From Gammaproteobacteria bacterium (GTDB taxonomy: Bacteria > Pseudomonadota > Gammaproteobacteria > Steroidobacterales > Woeseiaceae), in NCBI GenBank assembly GCA_029863305.1, contig JAOTVR010000003.1, forward strand, positions 1-64,000: DNA of 64,000 nt. Direction: 5' to 3'. Positions 8,455-17,524 of the stretch are shown here, in pieces. Numbering within the stretch: the stretch's first letter is position 1; each line of letters starts with the position of its first letter. The translations under genes were made by a program, and so were the position numbers. The notes beneath the pieces were generated by a model. The model ran no database searches and was not told the DNA's origin. It saw only the letters and a list, made by a program, of their open reading frames with translations.

Positions 8455-9702
8455 TTAAGTCCCCTCCGATGCTTCTATGATTCGCACGAGCTGAGAAAGT
8501 TTCCGTTCATGGCTGCCGACAAACGGGTTGTCTGTGTCCCAGACGTATCCGGCCAATGCTGAGCAAATCATACGCTTGAGATTCGGATTGATCTCGGGTG
8601 CGAAGAAAATCCTGTGCAGAGTCTCGTCGTACCAGGCATTCACGAATGTGCGGAAGGTGTCGATGCCTCGCGCCATGAAATCCGAATACTCGGTTTGCCA
8701 GTCGACGTCGTTGCCATTCAGTTGCCGGATTATCACGTCCGATGCGCGGCTGGCCGATCGCATCGCAAGCGACACGCCCGAAGAAAATACCGGATCAAGG
8801 AATTCGGTTGCGTTACCAACGACACAATAACCGTCGCCGAACAACTGCTTGATGCCCACTGAGTAGCTCTCGATCGACACCGGCTCGAACTGCAATTCGG
8901 CGTCGGCAAGACGACCGGCCGCATTCGGGTCTGACTTGATCACGGCTCTGAGGCACGCTTCCGGATCATCGGGGAACGCGTCGTAAAACTCCGGCTGTGC
9001 CACGACACCAACCGAGGTTCGGCCATCGGAGAACGGGATTATCCACAGCCATGCGCCCGCCTCGTGAACGATGATCCAGATGCGTCCCGAATCAGGTCCC
9101 GGAGGACGTTGGTCGCCTTTGACATGCGTGAACAGCGACCGGCGATTAGCCTGAGCCGACGGCCTGTCGAGGTCGAGCAGCCGTGGCAGGACTCTGCCAT
9201 AGCCGCTCGCGTCAACGACGAACTTGCAGTGAATCTCCGTCTGGTCGCCGGCAGCATCCTCCACAGTGACCAGCGGCGCCGCTCCGACTTCGACATCGGT
9301 GACGCTGTGTTCGAAGAACACCGGCACACCCCGCTCCACAACTCCTTCGATAAGAACCTCGTCGAATTCGGCTCGTGGCACTTGCCACGTCCACGTAGAA
9401 CCGTCTGTAAACTGTTCGGAAAAGTCGTATTCGCAGACTTCGTCGCCGCGCAAAAAAACCGCTCCGGTCTTTACCTGGTATCCCTGTGCCTTGACCCGTT
9501 CGAACAGCCCCGCTTCCTTGAGCACATCATTGCAGATTGGCAACAGGCTCTCGCCGATGACGAAGCGCGGAAAGCGTGTCCGCTCGAATACCGCGACATC
9601 GAGACCCGCCGACTTCAGCAATGCCGCAGATATGGCGCCGGCCGGCCCTGCACCGATGACGACAACGTCATAGCTGCTGCGCGGTACCGGATTATTTTGC
9701 AC
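8455..9702 (-). CDS. Flavin-dependent halogenase-like oxidoreductase of the aryl polyene cluster
   Basis: From GTG 9702 (AGGA ribosome binding site about 10 bp upstream) the protein is 415 aa. The longer ORF start lies deep inside the PPTase gene and is rejected. The FAD-binding GAGPAG is at 17-22. The pattern PRFVIGESLLP (45-55) is typical of FADH2-dependent halogenases. K78 (YQVKTGAVF) sits where the catalytic lysine that forms the haloamine is expected. W218-P223 (WLWIIP) matches the halogenase WxWxIP motif. Xanthomonadins and flexirubins are halogenated aryl polyenes, so bromination or chlorination of the aryl head is the likely job. An ordinary FAD hydroxylase is the alternative. Confidence 0.8.
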   Translation of the reverse strand: MQNNPVPRSSYDVVVIGAGPAGAISAALLKSAGLDVAVFERTRFPRFVIGESLLPICNDVLKEAGLFERVKAQGYQVKTGAVFLRGDEVCEYDFSEQFTDGSTWTWQVPRAEFDEVLIEGVVERGVPVFFEHSVTDVEVGAAPLVTVEDAAGDQTEIHCKFVVDASGYGRVLPRLLDLDRPSAQANRRSLFTHVKGDQRPPGPDSGRIWIIVHEAGAWLWIIPFSDGRTSVGVVAQPEFYDAFPDDPEACLRAVIKSDPNAAGRLADAELQFEPVSIESYSVGIKQLFGDGYCVVGNATEFLDPVFSSGVSLAMRSASRASDVIIRQLNGNDVDWQTEYSDFMARGIDTFRTFVNAWYDETLHRIFFAPEINPNLKRMICSALAGYVWDTDNPFVGSHERKLSQLVRIIEASEGT

Positions 9703-10381
9703 GATCGTTCGTCCTGGCCATGAAACCAAATCCTTCGTCTGAAACCAGTTGCTCCGAGCCGGCTTCCCAGCGCACAAAACTGATTGCGGCCAGCGGCGCC
9801 TGTGTTGCTGCGAGAGCAAGATACCGACCGCCCATCGTGTAAAGACACAGGGCATGAATTCTTTCGCCGGTTGATCGTATCTCGATGTTCGGTGGTTCTA
9901 CTATGCAGCGCAATCGGTTGATGCCGCCAAATATACTTTGGCCGAGCGCCTTAACATAGGCTTCTTTCAACACCCACAACATGAAAAAGCGATCTCTCGG
10001 CTGCGCGTCGAGCCAGCCCGCCTCTTCATCTGAAAAGAATTTATGTGCGATCTTCAGTGTATCGCGATGTGGGTCAACGTCTTCCAAATCGATACCAAGT
10101 TCGCCCGCTTCCGCCAGGCCGCAGGCGACGAGGTCGCCCGAGTGGGTGATGCTCACAGCGGGTCCGCCCACGCAGGACGGCTTGCCATCTTCGCCGCTTA
10201 CAAGCTTGTGGCTATCGGCAGATTCGCCGCTCCATCGCTGCAACATGAGCCGCAGCAATGCACGGCCGCACAAGAATTGTTGCTGGCGCTTTCGCGAGCC
10301 GAATTCGCGATCCCGTTCGTAGCCGGGGATCAGCTTCAGCTCGGCAGGCGACAATTCGCGCACCGGCGTATGGGCGACCAT
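9692..10381 (-). CDS. 4'-phosphopantetheinyl transferase (Sfp type)
   Basis: About 229 aa from ATG 10381. The ORF track start is inside the preceding ketosynthase gene and is unlikely. Sfp-type motifs are present: the substrate-binding segment around VSITHSGD, the magnesium site GIDLEDVD and the WVLKEAYVKALG helix. It should load phosphopantetheine from CoA onto the serines of the two ACPs of this cluster. It starts 22 bp after the ketosynthase stop and overlaps the halogenase-like gene by 11 bp. Dedicated PPTases are common in aryl polyene clusters. Confidence 0.9.
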   Translation of the reverse strand: MVAHTPVRELSPAELKLIPGYERDREFGSRKRQQQFLCGRALLRLMLQRWSGESADSHKLVSGEDGKPSCVGGPAVSITHSGDLVACGLAEAGELGIDLEDVDPHRDTLKIAHKFFSDEEAGWLDAQPRDRFFMLWVLKEAYVKALGQSIFGGINRLRCIVEPPNIEIRSTGERIHALCLYTMGGRYLALAATQAPLAAISFVRWEAGSEQLVSDEGFGFMARTNDRAK

Positions 10382-10403
10382 GACCTGCGGCGAAGTCAGC
10401 TTG

Positions 10404-11633
10404 CTAGCTCCACCTCTTGAAAACAAGAGATGTATTGATGCCGCCAAATGCGAAGCTGTTACTGACAACGTAGTCAGTTGAAATGTTGCGTGGCTCGCCG
10501 ACGATGTAATCGAGTTCCGCACAGCGAGGCTCCAGATTGTCGAGGTTAAGCGTCGGCCAGAATTCGTCGCGATTCATCATTTCGATCGTGAGCCATACTT
10601 CCTGTGCCCCGCACGCGCCGAGTGAGTGGCCGAAGTAGCTTTTTAACGAACTTATCGGCATGTTGCTGCCGAAGACGGCATTCGTCGCCTGTGACTCTGC
10701 GACGTCGCCGAGGTCCGTCGCCGTGCCATGAGCGCTGACGTAACCTACTGCATCGGCATCAAGATTCGCATCCTGCAAACCCAGCCGCATGGCAACTTCC
10801 ATCGTCTCTGCCGTGGGCTGGGTCACATGCATCGCATCGCAATTTGTGGCAAAGCCGATCAGTTCAGCGATGATTGGTGCGCCGCGTTGTTGTGCGTGCT
10901 CGAGATCCTCCAGTACCAGCGTCGCCGCGCCCTCGCCAATGACCAGCCCGTCACGATCGCGATCAAATGGTCGCGGCGTTTTGCCTGGCTCGTCGTTACG
11001 CACGCTGGTCGCGAACAGTATGTCGAATACAGCCGCCTGTGTTGCAGACAATTCCTCGGCGCCGCCGGCAACCATCGCCTTCTGTTTTCCTTGTTTGATC
11101 GCCTCATAGGCGAAGCCTATCGCCTGACTGCCAGAAGTGCATGCAGTGCAGGTTGAAATCAGGCGGCCGCGTATATTGAAAAACAAACCGGTGTTGACGG
11201 CTGCGGTATGCGGCATCATGCGAATGTAACTGGTCGCTGTCACTGTCCTGGTACTGTACTCATGCAGCATTGCACCAAACTCGGCGATTGCCGGCGGGCT
11301 GCCGGACGACGACCCGTAGGCAATGCCCATGTCGCCGGAACTGACTATGGGGTCACCCAGCAAGCCGGCCTGCTGCAAGGCCTGTTCCGTCGTTATTGTC
11401 GAAAACATCGAGACGCGGCCCATCGAGCGAGTGCGCTTGCGCGTGTAATGGCCCGGCAATTCGAAATTGTCGATCGGTGCACCGAGATTCGTGTTCAGGC
11501 CGTCATACCTGGCAAATTCATCGAGCCGCTGGATGCCGCTGCGACCGGCCACAACGTTCTCCCGAATGCTGTCCCAGTCGTGCCCCAGTGAAGTGAGCCC
11601 GGCCATGCCGGTAACGACGACGCGACGGTTCAC
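10404..11633 (-). CDS. apeR: FabF-like beta-ketoacyl-ACP synthase of aryl polyene synthesis (ApeR type)
   Basis: 409 aa with a complete ketosynthase active site: nucleophile C165 (TCTACTSGSQ), histidine in SAHGTATDLGD and histidine in KSYFGHSLGACG. It starts at GTG overlapping the ketoreductase stop (GTGA). In the type II aryl polyene system of Xenorhabdus and E. coli, the equivalent enzyme performs decarboxylative condensation with malonyl-ACP during polyene extension. The symbol is assigned by position (O-P-Q-R order) and family, not by a similarity search. Confidence 0.9.
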   Translation of the reverse strand: MNRRVVVTGMAGLTSLGHDWDSIRENVVAGRSGIQRLDEFARYDGLNTNLGAPIDNFELPGHYTRKRTRSMGRVSMFSTITTEQALQQAGLLGDPIVSSGDMGIAYGSSSGSPPAIAEFGAMLHEYSTRTVTATSYIRMMPHTAAVNTGLFFNIRGRLISTCTACTSGSQAIGFAYEAIKQGKQKAMVAGGAEELSATQAAVFDILFATSVRNDEPGKTPRPFDRDRDGLVIGEGAATLVLEDLEHAQQRGAPIIAELIGFATNCDAMHVTQPTAETMEVAMRLGLQDANLDADAVGYVSAHGTATDLGDVAESQATNAVFGSNMPISSLKSYFGHSLGACGAQEVWLTIEMMNRDEFWPTLNLDNLEPRCAELDYIVGEPRNISTDYVVSNSFAFGGINTSLVFKRWS

Positions 11634-12355
11634 GACAGCCCGCCGTCAATACAAATCGTCTGCCGGGTGATATAGCCTGCCGCATCGGACATCAAATAGG
11701 ATACGAGGCTGGCGACTTCATCCGGCCGGCCGACGCGACGTGCGGGAATCAGTTTCATCAGTTGTTCGATTTCAATGTTCGTGGTCATGTCGGTTTCTAT
11801 CAGGCCCGGAGCAACGCAATTCACCGTGATATTTCTTTTCCCCAATTCCAGAGCTAATGCTTTCGACGCACCGATTACGCCGGCTTTGGCGGCACTGTAA
11901 TTGACTTGTCCGCGATTGCCAATGACGCCGGAAACAGACGAGATGCTTATGATTCGACCGCCAATTCGCGCACGCACCATCGGCATGACACAAGGTTGTA
12001 TGACATTGTAGAAGCTGTCCAGATTGGTATCGATCACCTGGTCCCAATCGTCGTCGGAGAGCGACGGGAATGCGTTGTCGCGACTGACACCGGCATTGTT
12101 GATGACGGCGTAATATGCGCCGAATTCTTCGATATCCGCCTCGATCGCTCGTCTCACCGCGCCGCGATCACAAGCATCGAACTGCATCAGGCGCCCGCTT
12201 GCACCCGCCTCTTCGACGCGACGCAGGGTATCTTCCGCACCATCGCGGTCCGAGTGATAGTGGATGATGATATCGAAGCCGTCGGCGCCGAGCTGGCTGG
12301 CAATGGCCTTGCCGATTCCCTTGCTGGCGCCTGTAACCAAAACCGTCCTGTTCAT
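11630..12355 (-). CDS. apeQ: FabG-like 3-oxoacyl-ACP reductase of aryl polyene synthesis (ApeQ type)
   Basis: A 241-aa classical short-chain dehydrogenase. It has the cofactor loop TGASKGIG, NNAG, and the catalytic Ser (ISISSVSG) with Tyr-Lys (YSAAK). The C-terminus (ICIDGGLS) is typical of FabG. The ATG at 12355 overlaps the dehydratase stop by one base (TGATG); the track's TTG three bases upstream is less likely. It reduces the beta-keto group after each condensation, and the hotdog dehydratases then make the double bonds. Confidence 0.92.
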   Translation of the reverse strand: MNRTVLVTGASKGIGKAIASQLGADGFDIIIHYHSDRDGAEDTLRRVEEAGASGRLMQFDACDRGAVRRAIEADIEEFGAYYAVINNAGVSRDNAFPSLSDDDWDQVIDTNLDSFYNVIQPCVMPMVRARIGGRIISISSVSGVIGNRGQVNYSAAKAGVIGASKALALELGKRNITVNCVAPGLIETDMTTNIEIEQLMKLIPARRVGRPDEVASLVSYLMSDAAGYITRQTICIDGGLS

Positions 12356-12813
12356 CAAGAAATTCTACCAGAATCAATATTTTCCGTGGCATCGTCGTCA
12401 GGCTGATAGACATTGATCGTGGCCGTCGCAACGGTGTCCGGCATATCGATACGACACGCGAACGCACCGAGCGCCATTTCGACAAACAGCGACTGAATGT
12501 GAATTGTCAACGTCGTGCCTATCGGATAGTGGCCGACTGAACTCTTGTAGGAACGCGTCCCGAGCAAATAGCCAATCCGAGGTGGCTCACCCTCCAGGCG
12601 CGCCTTGAAACCGGCGTGCGCGGCCACTGCCTGAGCCATGTATTCAATCCCAACCCATGCCGGGACGCCGTCATCCTGGCAAAGAACACTGTCGGGCCGA
12701 ATCCGGACCTCCGCCAGGAGCGTCGAGTCATCATACGACAGGACTCTGTCGAGCAACACCATGGGGGGGGCATGCGGCAATAACTCGCAAACCGGAATCG
12801 TCGTTATATCCAT
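12355..12813 (-). CDS. apeP: Hotdog-fold dehydratase of aryl polyene synthesis (ApeP type)
   Basis: 152 aa starting at ATG 12813, which overlaps the upstream stop (TGATG). The track start 192 bp upstream reads through the ketosynthase gene and is rejected. The opening (CELLPHAPPMVLLDRVLSYD) and GIEYMAQAVAAHAG are FabZ/FabA-like hotdog features. The aryl polyene ApeI/ApeP enzymes dehydrate the 3-hydroxyacyl-ACP intermediates. It is translationally coupled on both sides. Confidence 0.88.
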   Translation of the reverse strand: MDITTIPVCELLPHAPPMVLLDRVLSYDDSTLLAEVRIRPDSVLCQDDGVPAWVGIEYMAQAVAAHAGFKARLEGEPPRIGYLLGTRSYKSSVGHYPIGTTLTIHIQSLFVEMALGAFACRIDMPDTVATATINVYQPDDDATENIDSGRIS

Positions 12814-13988
12814 CAGGAGCGTCCCAAAACGACGCTGACATTGCTGCCACCGAACGCAAAGGAATTTGACATAAACAGACCGCGCCTCCATTGGGCATCC
12901 TCGCCCGTCAAGCCGATGGACGGAAGCCCTCGGTCCGCCTCGTGGTCCCAAAGGTGCTGTGGCAGGCGCCGCCTTGTGTTCGATTCGTTCAGCAGCAGCC
13001 AGCACAGTCCGACTTCCTGGGCGCCGGCGGCACCCAGCGTATGTCCGATCTGACTTTTCGTCGAGCTACACGGCATGTCCGGGCCGAATACACGGTCAAT
13101 GACGCGACTTTCCATTTCGTCATTCTTGATCGTGGCTGTGCCGTGCAGGTTGACGTAAGCGATTTGCCGCGGCTCGGCATCCGCGGCAGCCAGCGCTGCC
13201 CGAATCGCAAGTTCGGCCCCCTTTCCGGACGGTTCCGGCGCCGACACATGGTACGCGTCAGAGGATTCGCCGACGCCTGCCAGGCGAATGGGCGCCTCTG
13301 TCCGCGTCATCAGAAACAAAGCCGCTCCTTCGCCGATATTGATACCGTCGCGATTCGCACTGAATGGATTGCAGATCTTGTCCGACATCGCCTCGAGCGC
13401 GTCGAAACCGTTGATCGTGAGTTCGCACAGGCTGTCGCAACCGCCAACGACGACAGCATCGCAGAGATTCGCGTCAAGCAAGCGCTCCGCGGAACCCAGT
13501 GCCTTGGCCGACGACGAACAGGCCGTCGAAATCGTGTAGCGAGGCCCGTCGATGCCGAGATATCGCGCCAGAAACTCCGCAGCGGTTCCGATCTCCTGCT
13601 GCCGATAGTGATAGGCGGCCGGCATGTGCCCGCTCTCGCGCAGCGCTATCAGCGCCGTTTCCGCGGCCGCAATTCCAGACGTGCTTGTGCCAACGAGTAC
13701 GGCGATCCTGTGCGCACCGCAGGTGGACTTGAGGTCGTTGACCGCGCCCTCGATCTGGGCCGCCGCCGCGACGAGCAGCTGATTATTTCGGCAATCGAAT
13801 TCAGCAAATTCCTCGGACAATTTGCTCATGGCCTGCGTAACCCGGCCAACGACGCCAAACCTGCCGGTCAGCAGCGGACCGCAAGGCTGCATGCCGGACT
13901 GATCGCCGCGCAACAGGTTTTCGAGAACTTCCGCCTTACCCGAGCCAAGCGCATTGATGATCGCCAGATCTGCGAGATAAACACTCAT
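12813..13988 (-). CDS. apeO: Beta-ketoacyl synthase of aryl polyene synthesis (ApeO type)
   Basis: 391 aa from ATG 13988, which overlaps the DUF3261 stop as ATGA. The active site is complete: C157 (STACSSSAKALG), histidine in NLHGTATIKND and histidine in KSQIGHTLGAAGAQE. It is shorter and more divergent than FabF. In characterised aryl polyene systems this synthase pairs with a chain length factor-like subunit; the short ketosynthase at 24.2-24.9 kb is the candidate partner. The symbol is inferred from gene order. Confidence 0.88.
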   Translation of the reverse strand: MSVYLADLAIINALGSGKAEVLENLLRGDQSGMQPCGPLLTGRFGVVGRVTQAMSKLSEEFAEFDCRNNQLLVAAAAQIEGAVNDLKSTCGAHRIAVLVGTSTSGIAAAETALIALRESGHMPAAYHYRQQEIGTAAEFLARYLGIDGPRYTISTACSSSAKALGSAERLLDANLCDAVVVGGCDSLCELTINGFDALEAMSDKICNPFSANRDGINIGEGAALFLMTRTEAPIRLAGVGESSDAYHVSAPEPSGKGAELAIRAALAAADAEPRQIAYVNLHGTATIKNDEMESRVIDRVFGPDMPCSSTKSQIGHTLGAAGAQEVGLCWLLLNESNTRRRLPQHLWDHEADRGLPSIGLTGEDAQWRRGLFMSNSFAFGGSNVSVVLGRS

Positions 13989-14578
13989 GAAGTCGTGTAC
14001 TCGACAGTCCTGATATTGAGCACGTAGCCGCGCTCGAGATGCGTGAGAGTCGCCTTGCCTCCCCATGGATCGGCTGACTCGTAGCTGATGCCGATGATCA
14101 GCTCGTCCTGCCGCGATATGAACCTGTCGCTACTGGATTGCGACACCTCGATCGACGCGCCGTCGAGTCTGTCGCTGAGCCACGCCGGATCCCAATGCGC
14201 CAGCAGCACATCCGCGAGCACGTACTCCGCGTTGTTGACCTGCGCCTCCACTGCACCGCTGGCGCGCAGTTCCATCCCGTCGAAGGAAATCGAGAACAAC
14301 GCTCCACCCAGGGCGTTCAGTCCAACAATGGTAATGCTGCCTGGGCGTACTTCGATATGTGCCTCGAATGAATAACTGCGATCTTCATATTCGGCGACAA
14401 TCGCCTGGGTCGCATTAAAGGACTCGGTCAGCTCACTCGCTCGCGGCAACAACAGGTAGACATCACTCGCGATCATGATTTGCTGTGGCTGCTTGCGAAC
14501 GGCAACAGACCCGCAGGCGGCCAGCAGTGCCGCGGTCAGTATCGTGACAAGCGTTATTCGTAACTTTTCGATACTCAC
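13985..14578 (-). CDS. DUF3261-type lipoprotein of the aryl polyene export system
   Basis: 197 aa from GTG 14578, which overlaps the MMPL stop (GTGA). The longer ORF start is inside the MMPL gene. A lipoprotein signal ends in LLAACGS, so the mature protein begins at that Cys and is probably outer-membrane anchored. The body is mainly beta (VYLLLPRASELTESFNATQ; DVLLAHWDPAWLSDRL) with no catalytic motif visible. This family recurs beside LolA-like and MMPL genes in aryl polyene clusters, where a LolB-like acceptor role is plausible but is inference. Confidence 0.75.
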   Translation of the reverse strand: MSIEKLRITLVTILTAALLAACGSVAVRKQPQQIMIASDVYLLLPRASELTESFNATQAIVAEYEDRSYSFEAHIEVRPGSITIVGLNALGGALFSISFDGMELRASGAVEAQVNNAEYVLADVLLAHWDPAWLSDRLDGASIEVSQSSSDRFISRQDELIIGISYESADPWGGKATLTHLERGYVLNIRTVEYTTS

Positions 14579-16923
14579 GATCTTTCCCGCCTGACGCGCG
14601 CGCCAAGCGCTAATGGAGACAGCAGATAGGCACACGCGATGCCGATCAATACGGTCAAGCCGAAAGAGTGCACGGCGTAGGTACTGCTCAAGGACAGCAG
14701 GCCAAAGGACAACATTGTCGTTAACGCGGACAGTGTAATAGCAAACATCGTGCTCGTCAGCTCGCCCCGTGCCTCGGCAACAAACAGGGTAAAGTCGATG
14801 CCGATGCCGAGAACCAGGATCATTGCGAGAAAATTGAACAGGTTCAGTGTTTCACCGGCCAGTGATATCACGATCAGCGCCAGCAACCCCGCGAAAATCG
14901 GTGGAACCAGCAACACCACAGCACGCATGGGGCCATATCGCGCTGACAGCCCTGCCAGGATGATCAGGTAGGCCAGCACGAGTAACTGGGCGACCCTGGT
15001 ACGATACTGGCCGAACAATGTGGATAATTCCCGCCCCTTGTTGATGACAGTTGCCGCCGGATAATCTGCGACGACCGCCTCCAGCTCGTCGATACTCTGC
15101 GCACCAAACAGCAGGATTATCGAGGCGCTTTTCTGCTCGGGCGCATCCAGCCACAGCTTGCGAAATGGCTCAGATACAGGATGTTTCAGCCACGTCGTAA
15201 CATCCAGGCCGCGCGACGGCCCGGTCAGATCCGCGCTTGTATCGAGCAGACCCTCCTCATCCACTCCCAAAGACCTGAAGTAGGCTGGCAGTCGTGACCG
15301 AACCAGTGCCGAGTACGCATCCCGGCTCCGCGCTTGTCGATGCTGCGACGGAACCCAGCGCGAGACAGCCTGATAGCCAGCCAGGCTGCCGGCGTCTATC
15401 ATGTCGTCCAGTTCCTGCCGCAGAGCTTCTTCGAGTTGCAATAACTCTTCGTCGGAGGGCGCTGACGATAACAAGAATGTCCCGGCCTGAGCGACGCCGA
15501 GAAGCGCCTGAATCTCGGCCTCTTGCTGCACCAGCTCGGGCGGCTGCGACTGCAGGACCCGGACGTCGTCGTTTACCTCGATGCTGCGCCAGGTCAGCGC
15601 TATGACGACGATCAGCAGAGCGCCGAGCATGTAATGATAGTGTGGACGGCTCTGTTGCCAGACACGCAGAAAACCACGCGCGAACCTCAGAATAAGCGAA
15701 CTGTCGCGCACAACGAAGCGCCCGCGCCACAGCCTGCACATGCAAATCAAAGTGCAGTAGGCACCGATTAATCCCGCGCTCGAGAACACAGCCAGTTGTT
15801 GTAAGCCGGGGAACGGTGCGACGGTAAGCGCAAGATAGGCGAGCACGCTGGTCAGCAGGCCGAGAGTTATGCCCATGAAAATATTGCGGAGTCCGCTCCG
15901 CGGCGTCCAGTCCTGGCCCCCGAAAGCATCATCCGCAACATAGTGAAAACTGTAGTCGACCGACACGCCAATCAGGCTTGCGCCGAATACGAGCGTAAAC
16001 AGATGCACGAAACCAAAGACGGACAGCGTAACGGCGAGCGCGACAAGACACCCTGCGAGTATGGATACGACGATCAGCGACAACGGCCGTAACGATCGGA
16101 AAGTCGAGATAACCAGAATCAAGAGCCCGATCAGCGAACCGACACCAATGGTCGAGACTTCGCCTTTGGCGCTTTGTGTCGCTGCATGCGCGTAGAAAGA
16201 AAACCCGGTCTTCAGGAAATGTATGTCCGGCCGCGCAGCAAGCGCCTTATCTATCGTCGTATTGACGTGCCTCGCCAGATCCTCCTGCTCGCCAATTGAA
16301 AGCGATGGGGACAAGACCTTCGCCATCACGAAAATATAGTCGCGGCCGTCCTTCCTGGCCCACAGATAGGTATCGTCAAGCTGCAGTGAGCTGCTCGTTG
16401 ACTGTAAGGCCTGCATACTCCCGGGGAACAGGAAAAAAGGGTCGCTGGCCAGCGAGCTGGCGGCAACACCAAACGGACTGAATAGCTCCGCAAGGGCCTT
16501 CCTCTCAACGGCCGCGGCGTCCTCCGCGAGCCATGCGAGCTGCTGATCAGACAAGATCAGCGTGCGGCGCGGATAGTAGAAATCTGCCATATCCGAGAAT
16601 TGCGCTCCGTCAACGCCGGTCGTGGCCGACGCGATGAGCGGATGTTCGGTCAGGTGTTCAATAAGCCAATCGGCCGTCAGCTTGGCAATGTCCCTGTCCG
16701 CATGGCCAACGAAAAACAGCAAACGCGTACCGAGTTCGGCATCGACCGTGCGCGTCGCCGTTTCCGCCAGCGGGTCGTAATCGGACTCCGGAAGCAACTC
16801 GAATACATTGCTTTTGAGCCAGTCGTGGCCCCTGATCGATGACACCGTCAGCACGAGCGCAGCCAGCAGAACGGCCACCCACAGAAGCAGCGGAAGATCA
16901 GCGCGCGTAAAGCTCGATCTCAT
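14575..16923 (-). CDS. MMPL/RND-superfamily exporter of the aryl polyene cluster
   Basis: 782 aa. A first membrane helix (about 9-30) is followed by a large periplasmic domain. A bundle of five to six helices (about 245-400), a second periplasmic domain and a closing bundle (about 625-775) come next: the 12-helix MMPL/SSD arrangement. SVDYSFHYVADDA and GIGIDFTLFVAEARGE are the paired helix-4/helix-10 motifs whose acidic residues relay protons. It overlaps the LolA-like gene by 26 bp and the DUF3261 gene by 4 bp. It probably extracts the aryl polyene lipid from the inner membrane and hands it to the LolA-like carrier. Confidence 0.9.
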   Translation of the reverse strand: MRSSFTRADLPLLLWVAVLLAALVLTVSSIRGHDWLKSNVFELLPESDYDPLAETATRTVDAELGTRLLFFVGHADRDIAKLTADWLIEHLTEHPLIASATTGVDGAQFSDMADFYYPRRTLILSDQQLAWLAEDAAAVERKALAELFSPFGVAASSLASDPFFLFPGSMQALQSTSSSLQLDDTYLWARKDGRDYIFVMAKVLSPSLSIGEQEDLARHVNTTIDKALAARPDIHFLKTGFSFYAHAATQSAKGEVSTIGVGSLIGLLILVISTFRSLRPLSLIVVSILAGCLVALAVTLSVFGFVHLFTLVFGASLIGVSVDYSFHYVADDAFGGQDWTPRSGLRNIFMGITLGLLTSVLAYLALTVAPFPGLQQLAVFSSAGLIGAYCTLICMCRLWRGRFVVRDSSLILRFARGFLRVWQQSRPHYHYMLGALLIVVIALTWRSIEVNDDVRVLQSQPPELVQQEAEIQALLGVAQAGTFLLSSAPSDEELLQLEEALRQELDDMIDAGSLAGYQAVSRWVPSQHRQARSRDAYSALVRSRLPAYFRSLGVDEEGLLDTSADLTGPSRGLDVTTWLKHPVSEPFRKLWLDAPEQKSASIILLFGAQSIDELEAVVADYPAATVINKGRELSTLFGQYRTRVAQLLVLAYLIILAGLSARYGPMRAVVLLVPPIFAGLLALIVISLAGETLNLFNFLAMILVLGIGIDFTLFVAEARGELTSTMFAITLSALTTMLSFGLLSLSSTYAVHSFGLTVLIGIACAYLLSPLALGARVRRERS

Positions 16924-17524
16924 GTTCAGTGAGTTGATCAGGAAGCGTTTGCAGGTCGGAGAAGACGATCGTCGTCTCGTCCAACGACCGGCTCGTCACA
17001 TTGAGCTCTTCAATATAGTCGCGCCCTCGCAAAATAATAGCGTTTATGGCCTCAGCCATAGGATAAGTGACGGGCGTCAATCTGATCTCCCAGCCATCCG
17101 CTGCAGAAACGAGCGCGACGTCGAAATTGCTCCTCAATTCGGATTCGTTGCCCTCAAAGATACTCAGGAAAGACTTGCTAAAAGTCAGAACCATCGGGTT
17201 CTTTGCGACATCGACGCTTTCGAGTGGGCCATCGTCGACTTGCTGCAGCAGTCGTTCACCATCGGCGATGAGAACTGACGCCAGTGGTTGCTCCTGCTGC
17301 CAGTACAAACCCATATCGGACAGAATGAATCGGCCACTCGACTCCAGCGGTCGGCTGATTAGCTGAATCTTCCTCGTTTGCGTAAAACGGCCTCTGAGCA
17401 CATCCGGTGCTGCCAGTCTTGCAACGACATCCTGTAACGCCTCACCTGTAGTTTCCTGAGCAGCGCCGGCGCGGGTACTCAACAACACCAGGATGACGAA
17501 CACCGTTTTCAGGGTCAGGCGCAT
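16898..17524 (-). CDS. LolA-like periplasmic lipid carrier of the aryl polyene cluster
   Basis: 208 aa from ATG 17524, overlapping the thioesterase stop by 10 bp. A Sec signal peptide (about 1-21, cleaving near AGAAQE) leads a LolA/LppC-like beta fold. RGRFTQTRKIQLISRPLESSG, GLYWQQEQPL and VLIADGERL match the LolA pattern of a half-barrel with a hydrophobic pocket. LolA itself carries lipoproteins; pigment-cluster paralogues are thought to carry the polyene lipid across the periplasm. Its place between the thioesterase and the MMPL exporter supports that. Confidence 0.82.
   Translation of the reverse strand: MRLTLKTVFVILVLLSTRAGAAQETTGEALQDVVARLAAPDVLRGRFTQTRKIQLISRPLESSGRFILSDMGLYWQQEQPLASVLIADGERLLQQVDDGPLESVDVAKNPMVLTFSKSFLSIFEGNESELRSNFDVALVSAADGWEIRLTPVTYPMAEAINAIILRGRDYIEELNVTSRSLDETTIVFSDLQTLPDQLTEHEIELYAR

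Noticed and set aside
8455-9855. Longer start of the halogenase-like ORF (ATG-type start at 9855)
   Set aside because: It would overlap the PPTase gene by over 160 bp, and the extra residues are not halogenase-like. GTG 9702 has a ribosome binding site.
12355-13005. 216-aa version of the ApeP-type dehydratase
   Set aside because: The first 64 residues lie in another frame of the ketosynthase gene; ATG 12813 overlaps the upstream stop as TGATG.
12891-14027. 378-aa plus-strand ORF opposite the ApeO-type ketosynthase
   Set aside because: It is antisense to a gene with an intact active site and coupled starts. Composition is arginine-rich with no recognisable motif.
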